The translations under genes and the position numbers were made by a program. A DNA stretch of 64,000 nt from Owenia fusiformis. Lineage: Eukaryota > Annelida > Polychaeta > Sabellida > Oweniidae. The stretch spans positions 54,579,885 to 54,643,884 of the forward strand of contig CAIIXF020000001.1 of assembly GCA_903813345.2 (NCBI GenBank), read 5' to 3'. Below, piece by piece: positions 13,901 to 22,900 of the stretch; the stretch's first letter is position 1, and each line of letters begins with the position of its first letter. The notes beneath the pieces were generated by a model. The model was given only the letters and a program-made list of their open reading frames with translations, was not told the DNA's origin and did not search any database.

Positions 13901-16900
13901 CTGCTAGTGGGAATGATGGCACTGATGATTTCATACACCTGTATGTGGAGAATGGACTGCTGAAGTATTATGTATCATGTGGCAGCAACAATGTTCTGAA
14001 TATTAACAGTAATATTGCAGTGGACACTGGTGCCTTGACAACAGTGGATATTTTGTAAGAAATTTGAAATCAGTCAAAATATTTTTTATATTTTCTGGTA
14101 ACGTACATGTAATTGATTAGGATTCATTATCGACCTGAACAATTTTTCAATACAGAATTGAAGGTCAATGTCCAAGTTTATTGACTTTCTAAGTGTCATA
14201 TTATTACACTTGTACATTAAAATATTTTAGATTTATTTAGATTGAGAATTGCAGCGGCTAGCTCTTTGATACACTGTAGATTAATATTTATTTTACGCAT
14301 ATATCCTTTTCAGCCATTTCACAGAGTTGCGTAGCTGCAGTATCAGCTTACTGGTAAACAGTAGCAACTGGAGCAACTCGACAATAAGGACATCGAGCAT
14401 TGTCAACCCAACAAATTTACAATCAGTTTACTTAGGTGGTACACCCCTAGATGTGACCTTGTCTCCTGGAGTGGTAGGATTTAATGGCTGCATAAGACAC
14501 TTACAGGTAAATGAAAATTAGGACAGGCGTTTCAAGGAATATGTCAACAATTTTGCGATTGAATCAATTTAAAAGTCATAATTGCCATCCAGCATCTAAA
14601 CTGAGCATTGGTGAGAATTGAAGGGAAAACGTTGCCTTAATTTTTTCCTAGCTATTTTACATTGTAATCATTTTCACAATTTTGTTGTTGTAGATTAATG
14701 GTTACGAGTACAGAATATTTGATGAGGCTATTCGTGGACAAAACATTGGAGACTGTGATGTTCCTGCTTGTAGCTACAAACCTTGTTATAACAATGGCAC
14801 CTGTCACTTGTAAGTAATAATTCATACGCATAGTGTACCTTCATGGCTATACATGTAATCCTATCTTGTTTAGTTTTCTTGCAAGATATTTACTGGGACA
14901 TTTTATATGTTTTAACTCAAACATTTCTTGTTTGTTCAGGGTCTTAATCTGCAGTACATGTGCCTGGCTATGATGCTGTTATACAGCGGTATTGTCAAAG
15001 CAGTTTTACTATTAATTTTTTATACTTCTATGAGTAGCTCCTCTTGATTTAAAACTCAAGTGTTCTCTTCATTTCAGCACAAGGCCCCTCTATGTTATAA
15101 TTGACAGCCACCAAATTACTAAAACATATATTCCATGCATTTCTTTTACAGAGATGGAGAGGGTTGGTTCTGTAAGTGCACTACAGGGTACTCAGGAAGT
15201 CTATGTCAGCACCATCTATGTGATGCCCAGCCCTGTAGCCATGGAGGAACCTGTATATCAGGAGAAGGAGAGCACAATTATGTGTGTCTGTGTTCTTATG
15301 GCTATGGAGGGATCAATTGCTCTGATGGTAAGTCTCATTCTGAGAATTTCAGCCAATTATTTGAACAAGGACTTAAATCAAGACAAACTCCATAGAATAC
15401 AATAACTGAAAGCAGTCTTTTATAAATTAGGAGGTACATGTACCTATGGTTGGCTTTGATCCCTTTATCTCAATCATTAATGGTTCATTTTAACGTGCGC
15501 TTTTAGGAGAATTTCAAGTCTATGATTGATAACACTTTTGCAAAATGATTTTTTTTATATTCAACACATGTTTGCATCACTGAATAATTTCAATAAACAT
15601 AATTTCAGTGCTTTCCATTACAAGACCCTCTTTTTCTGGGGTACATTACAACTATCCATCATATATGGCCTACCCCACTATCACAGGCATGGACTTCACA
15701 ATGGAGATTAAGTTCAACTTCAAATTGATGTCTGACTGGAATCCAGATGAGAAAATGTTAATGCTTTTTATGGGCCAAAAAGGTTAGTCACCATTTAATT
15801 AAAAAGTAGCATAAGCTGAATATGGGTATTATTTGACTCTACATTTAGTATCAAGAATACAATGTATTTATGATTCAATTTACTATCAAATCTTTAATAA
15901 TAATAAAGAATGAGAGATGTATGAATGCTCAGAATAAGTTAATTAATTAATTTTCATTACCATTTAGTACTGCCTATAAGATAAGCGTTTACATACTGGT
16001 ACAATTAGCAATTGTATAGGCTCTGTATAGCCATAGCTATATTTGCCATATTTGCCAATAGAAGATTGAAGATTATAGAATTTTCCTATTCCCAATTATC
16101 ACCTTATATATGAGTCAATGTCAGCATTAGATGTTATTTCAAACTACCATTTTGAAATGTTTTAAGCAGGCTGATGTACATGTATATCTGATACTCTATG
16201 AATACTAGAGAGTAGCTTGTTGGATTCTGTGTTTTCCAGGTATAGCGGGAAATGGTAATGACTTCATTGCTGTCATGTTAGAGGCTGGCTACGTTGTGTT
16301 CTTCTATGATCTGGGTTCAGGTAGGTTAAGTTGTATAATTTTCCACACATTTTTTCCACAGATTTGACATTCTCTAAGCATGTTTTCTTTATGAATAATG
16401 TTATACCTTATTCTCTCCCTTTTATCATGCATTTTCCCGAAGTCATGTGAAAAGTTCAACAGTTAATTATGCAATTTGCCTTTTTATAAAATATTATGCA
16501 ACCAAAATCACAACAGAGTCATAATACTGTACATACATGTAACATGTACATACATGTTGCGGGGCCTCATTTTACTTGTCAGTGAAACAAACCCATGTAT
16601 ATTCATATATTGGGAGATTCACTAGGCAATGCTGAATATGTTTAATGCCTGCGACTTGATTAAGAGAAATTAAAAATATATATTTCCTCAGATATGACAC
16701 CCAAACCAATCCATAGTACTATATTATTTCTATGTTTTATGATACAGGACCAGCTGTGATTGCCAGTGATAGCAAACTGAACACAACATTAGAAATACAC
16801 ACCTTACATATAGGGAGACATACTAGGCAGGGCTGGTTGAAGGTTGATAATCAACAAAACATGACTGGGCAGTCATCGGGGAGTCTATTTGGCTTAAATG

Positions 16901-19900
16901 TTTTCTCCCCACTTTACATTGGAGGAATTGATGAACTAGATGCCTCATTGCTGCCATCTATACTTAGCTTTAATAACACATTCAAGGGTAAGCAACATTC
17001 TGATCATCATTGCATCTCCTTTTTTATCACAGAGTTGAATCTATGATGCGAGATCAAGTGGTTGCCATAAGTAATCCATAATGAGTAATCAGCCAAAAAA
17101 TGAATTTAAAAAAGGCCACAGCTCTATTTTACATCAACATTCAATATAATATAGTTCCTGCATGACAATAATACACCAATAACAGTGACATTTTAATTTT
17201 CTGAAATAATGTTGTTCACATTTTCATAGTTCAAATGTACTGATTTAGTAATTCTCTATTACAATAAATGATCTATCTTAGGTTGTATATTTGACGTAAA
17301 GATCAAAGCCAGCAAGTATCGTGCACTGCTTCCCATCCAGATGTACACGCCTACATTCAATGGCCGCAACATCCAGCAGTGTGATGCCAAAGAGTGTGAC
17401 ATACACAGATGCAGCAATGGTGGCACATGTATTGATATTGGAGCTTCATTCAGGTAAGTTAGCAGACTGGCTCCTTCTTATATCAATTGATAACATAAAT
17501 GTTTTTGTACACAAAATGTATGTTAAAATGTCAGCTTACCCAGATTATTTCTTGTGAAATCGCTTATTACATTTGTTTTTCATTATCTAAAATCAGTGAT
17601 CAGAACTCTCATAAGAATATTCTAAACTTTTATCAGAACAAACCAACAAAGACCTCTCTGAACATAAAGAAGATGTATATGGATATCCTTCCTCTCCAAC
17701 TTTCATACATGTATCGATCACTTTTATTTAGTTGTGAATGCCCAACTGGATTCAAGGGTCCACTCTGTGCAGATACAATCTCCCTGTGTGATACCCAGGA
17801 CTTCTGTGCCCCTGGGGCTATATGCTCACCGCAACCACTTGGTGGAGCCACCTGTAATTGCCCTCTAGGAAAGACTGGTCTGAGGTGCTTTGAAAGTAAG
17901 CTTTAATGTTGTTCTTTTAAAGTCCCCGTCTAGAGTTTGAAAATATTTTTTTATCATTCATTTACTATTTGTCAGGACTTAAAAAGTGATTTTAGAGATT
18001 TTTGAACAAAAAATTTTTTTTGAAAAAAAAGTTGTGAGCATGTCATTTCTCAGATATTCAAATTTCCCGCCATTTTTCAAAAAAAGTTGAAATTTCTTAA
18101 TCATCAAATATTTCTTAATGCATTTCAAAAAAGATTATATTTTTAACACCAATGCAAAGATTGAACAAAAGACACGCTATTTCAATAATAAAATGTCATA
18201 TTCAATGGGCCACTTCAATGTTTTAGCTTATCAAAAATATTTTGAAACATTAGTGTTGTCACTAAGGTAACAACAACTTTTTGAAAAAAATTGAATTTTT
18301 TTTTTCAATGTCAATCTTTTCTAAATATGCTAGACTTTCATAAAAAAACAATGTTGATTGTCTAACCAGGTTAAAAGGAAGAATAAATTATGTTTTAGAT
18401 ATCATTGTACCATTGGTTTCTATGAGAACTAAAATTTTGAAATGCATTTTTCTCAGAACCATTTTCATGCACTGATAAGTTCATTTCTCGCTTGTTTATC
18501 AACCGATTTTCTTAATTTTTTCGGCAAAAAACATGGGAGGATGTATGCTATGCATTGGTATGAATTGTGGCTAATTAAAAGATATGAGTGACCTCTAAAA
18601 GTTGGTTTTAAATAAATTCACAAATTTTGGAACAAAAAGTCTATCAAAAACCACTTTTTGAAATTAAAAAAAAAAGTTTCACATATCACACTTTGATAAC
18701 ATTGGGTAAGACTACAATATAAGCCAAAGTGGTTTAAACTTTACATGGGGCCTTTAAGGGTTTTAACACACATAATTAGTATATAATATATCGCCATGTA
18801 TCTGAACATAACCATCTGCAAATCTTGATGACTAAAGAAAATATTGAGTCCTATTCATTTCATGTGATATGATTTTAGATGTCTGTTAAATTTTATTTTA
18901 TATTTCTAGATATAACAATCAGTGATCCGTTATTCATTGGTGAAGATTCCTACATGTATTTCAACCCAGTGCGTATAGACAACCATACAGATATCTACAT
19001 AGAGTTCAAGCCCCATTCAGACTCTGGCCTGTTGTTCTATGCAGCACAACATCTCAGCTCTACAACACTAGACTTCCTGGCTGTTGTGCTGACTGGGGGA
19101 CGCATAGAACTTAGGTATAATCTAGGTCAGGGACCAACTATGGTAGTGCCTAGTTCTAATGCTGCCACTAACGGTAAGAGGTTTTCTGATGAATCATTAA
19201 TTTATTAATAATTGATAGTGACTGGCACTGGCAGAAAGCGAAAACAAAATTATGCTTCAACATAATTTGACAGAGGACCAAACTAAAATATTAAAATTTT
19301 TCTCTCTCAGGTAATTATATATCCCTCTCTTTATAGCTTATAAACATTGAAATGACATGATTGAAATAGTAATTGTAATATCCAATATGAAATAACTAAA
19401 ACTGATATGCCAAATTCAAATTTTGTTTGTGTTAGGGATGTGGCACAAGGTAGAAGCAGGACGCAATTCAACCCATGCTTACCTAATACTTAACGATGTA
19501 GCAGTCTACAAGAATAACACCTCAACCATGGTCTCCCTAGATGTCTCTTCACATTTTTATCTTGGTAAGATTTCATTATGAGGCTACATATGTACCTGTA
19601 GCCTACTCTTGTGCATCTTTTTAACAGAGAATATTGTACAAGGTTGTATGATTAGAATTTCTTGTACATGTACAAATACAGGTGGCTAGCTAGAGCTTCA
19701 TATGACAAACATCTTATAACAGTACATAAAGTAAACCGTCTGAATAACTGTGAACGCCTTTGAATTTGAGAACCTTGGTATTTCTTTAGATAGGTCTTAA
19801 TATAAATATCTTAGAAATGGCAAACAATGTAACAACAATTTGTCTCTTCATTGCCAAATTAGGATTTTGTTGATAATCTAAGTATTTAAGCACCATTGAT

Positions 19901-22900
19901 ACAGTTTATATGGAAAATGGGGAAAGATGAAACATTAAATCAAAACATGAAAAATAAACATCATTTAATTGTACAATCAGTCATGGAGAGAACAAAGCAC
20001 CAATATCCCAATTTGCGGTGCAACAATGTCTAACCCCTTCTCCATCAGGAATTACGATTATTATTCAGAATCAAATACCAAATAATAAAGAATAAATAAA
20101 AACGTTATATTTTGTTGTCAAGGTGGAGTAGATCAGCTCGGAGATGTTGCCATTGATGCCTTAGCAGGGGGACTGTCAACCACCTATGAGGGATGCGTCA
20201 GAGTGTTGGAAGTCAACAATAGGATTTACCAGCTCACAGAACAAGGTAAAGTCAAAATGCATGTACAGGGTGATCCAGAAGTAACGTCAAAGACATTGTA
20301 ATTTCAAAAGTATTCATCAGATCTTCATGAAATTTAGTATACATGTACCCACAACATTTCTGAGTTACCATCTCAAAGATTGGAATTCAATCATTTCATT
20401 GGTTGAAATTATGGTTGCTATAGTAACCCGATATCGCGTAACCCGGGGCAAATTGAAGAGAAACCATAACGTTTTTGTGAATTTCTCTAATTTAAAAAGT
20501 CAGTAACATTTGAAAATGTTCATTGTTTGTTTTCTATGATTTTTATATTTGTTGCCATGGTAACAAAAATGTAATAGTTGTGATGTCACAATAGGCATTC
20601 ATAAAAAGCTTTCAATTTCTTTGAATTGCTTCCATCATCCATGACAAATACTAACATGACCAAGGACACTAACCCACCCAATTCAAGATGGCGCCAAGTC
20701 AGAGTAAAATAGAGCAAAGAACAAACATTAAGTTCTGTGTAAAGTTGGGGAAAGGTGTAAAAGAGACTATAAGACAGATAAAGAAGGCATATGGTAAAGC
20801 TGCCATTGCTGAGAGAAACATTTACAGGTGGTTTAACAAGTATTCCAGTGGATATGATGAAGTGGTAGACAAGCAGCGAGGAGGCAGGCCAGTGTCGTCA
20901 TTCGATGATCAAACCATCAAAGCAATTGAAGCTGATGTTATGGACAATAGGCAAATTTCTATCAGAGAATTGGCTGAAAACACGATCTGAGCTATGGGAC
21001 TGTGCAACGGATACTGACAAAGAACTGTCTGTTAAAGAAGGTGTCTGCTAAATGGGTGCCGCATGACTTGACACAGGAGCAGAAAGACCGGCGTGTTAAG
21101 GCTTCAAGGGACTTTCTTGCAAAATATCGGAGAGATGGAGATGACTTTCTTAACAAGATCATTACGAGTGACGAATCATTGCTATCATTCTACATCCCAG
21201 AGACCACGCAACAAAGTTCATCGTGGAAACATGACAACTCCCCAACACCAACCAAGCCTAAAATAGTACCAGGAATTCCACAAAAGAAACAAATGGTTGT
21301 GACATTCTTTGACATTAGAGGAATGGTGTTAACCCATTTTGTTCCCATTGGCCAGAGAATTAATGCCGTTTACATTGCAAAGGTAAGATATCATTTGTTC
21401 TAATAATACATCATACTGTGAATTTTATTTTTAAATGTTGTTCACTGTCAATATAATTATAACTCCATGGCCATGATTCAAATCCAAATCCAATCAATGA
21501 AACAACTGGTTTAACAACCATTAAACATTTGTTTTTCAGGTTCTGAAGCGTGATCTTCAACGTTCCCTGAGGAAAAAGCGTCCCGGACATCTGCAGCAGT
21601 TTATCTTGCATTGGGACAATGCCCCTACGCACACTGCAATCCTGACCAGCAACACAGTCCAAACACTTGGATTTCAACAACTTGAACATGCCCCTTATTC
21701 ACCTGATCTTGCCCCCAGTGACTTTTATTTGTATGGGGAACTAAAAAGAAACCTTAGTGGAAATAATTTTCAATCCTGTGAGGAATTGAAAAATGCCGTA
21801 GTACTAGCCCTACAAGGAATGAGTTCTAATGGATTTAATTCTGTGTTCAAGGAATGGGTATCCAGACATGAGAAATGTGTTGCAAATGGTGGCAATTATG
21901 TAGAATGAACTATTATTAGTAACTGTGCAATAGTATGATTTATATTGTTGTGAAATAAAATGTTGAGGATATAACAATTTCAGATCTTGTTGATATTTTG
22001 AGATTACGCATTACACGTTAAGTAATTTGCCCCGGGTTACGCGATATCGGGTTACTATAGCAACCATAATTTCAACCAATGAAATGATTGAATTCCAATC
22101 TTTGAGATGGTAACTCAGAAATGTTGTGGGTACATGTATACCAAATTTCATGAAGATCTGATGAATACTTTTGAAATTACAACATCTTTGACGTTACTTC
22201 TGGATCACCCTGTACATGAGAATGTGGTTGGTTACTGGTAGATGGTGTAGTAGTTAATAGATTGCTGCCACCTAGAAAAAATGCTGACACTGGCTGGAAC
22301 TGTCCCCTCCAGATTAGATACTTAGTTCTTCAACTTAAAAATGAGAATGTCTCCACCTTGATCATGGTTGATGTGTAAGTGAAATATCACTATGAAAATA
22401 AAAGATGTATATCAAATAAAAGAAGTATTAGTCCCCTTCATATTATACTTTTAACAAAACATAAGCAAAACAAAACAACTCAATACTAAAAAAGAGCTTA
22501 TGTATTTCATACTGCACATGTTTGCAGAACATTCTTTGTGTTGTTTTCAAGTTTAATATTGACAACATTTTCTTGTAATTCTAGGTGCTAGCGGGGGGCT
22601 CAATGTTGGTGACTGCGATGGTACCGCATGTGGCTCTTCTGTATGTCTCAGCTCAGGCACTTGTACATCAGATAACATGCAGAACTTTACCTGCAAGTGT
22701 ACTCAGGTAAAATGCAGTTATTAGTAATTTTTTCAAATGTTTTGTTGTAAAATATCAACTCTATACAGGTATTATACATGTTTAGCCAGGAAAGAAAAGG
22801 CGATGAGGCGAAGAATATTTCCAAATCTTGCCTCGCTTGCCTGGCAATAGAAAAACAACATGATAACCCTTAATGTAATGGAATTGTTCAAAATTGATAA

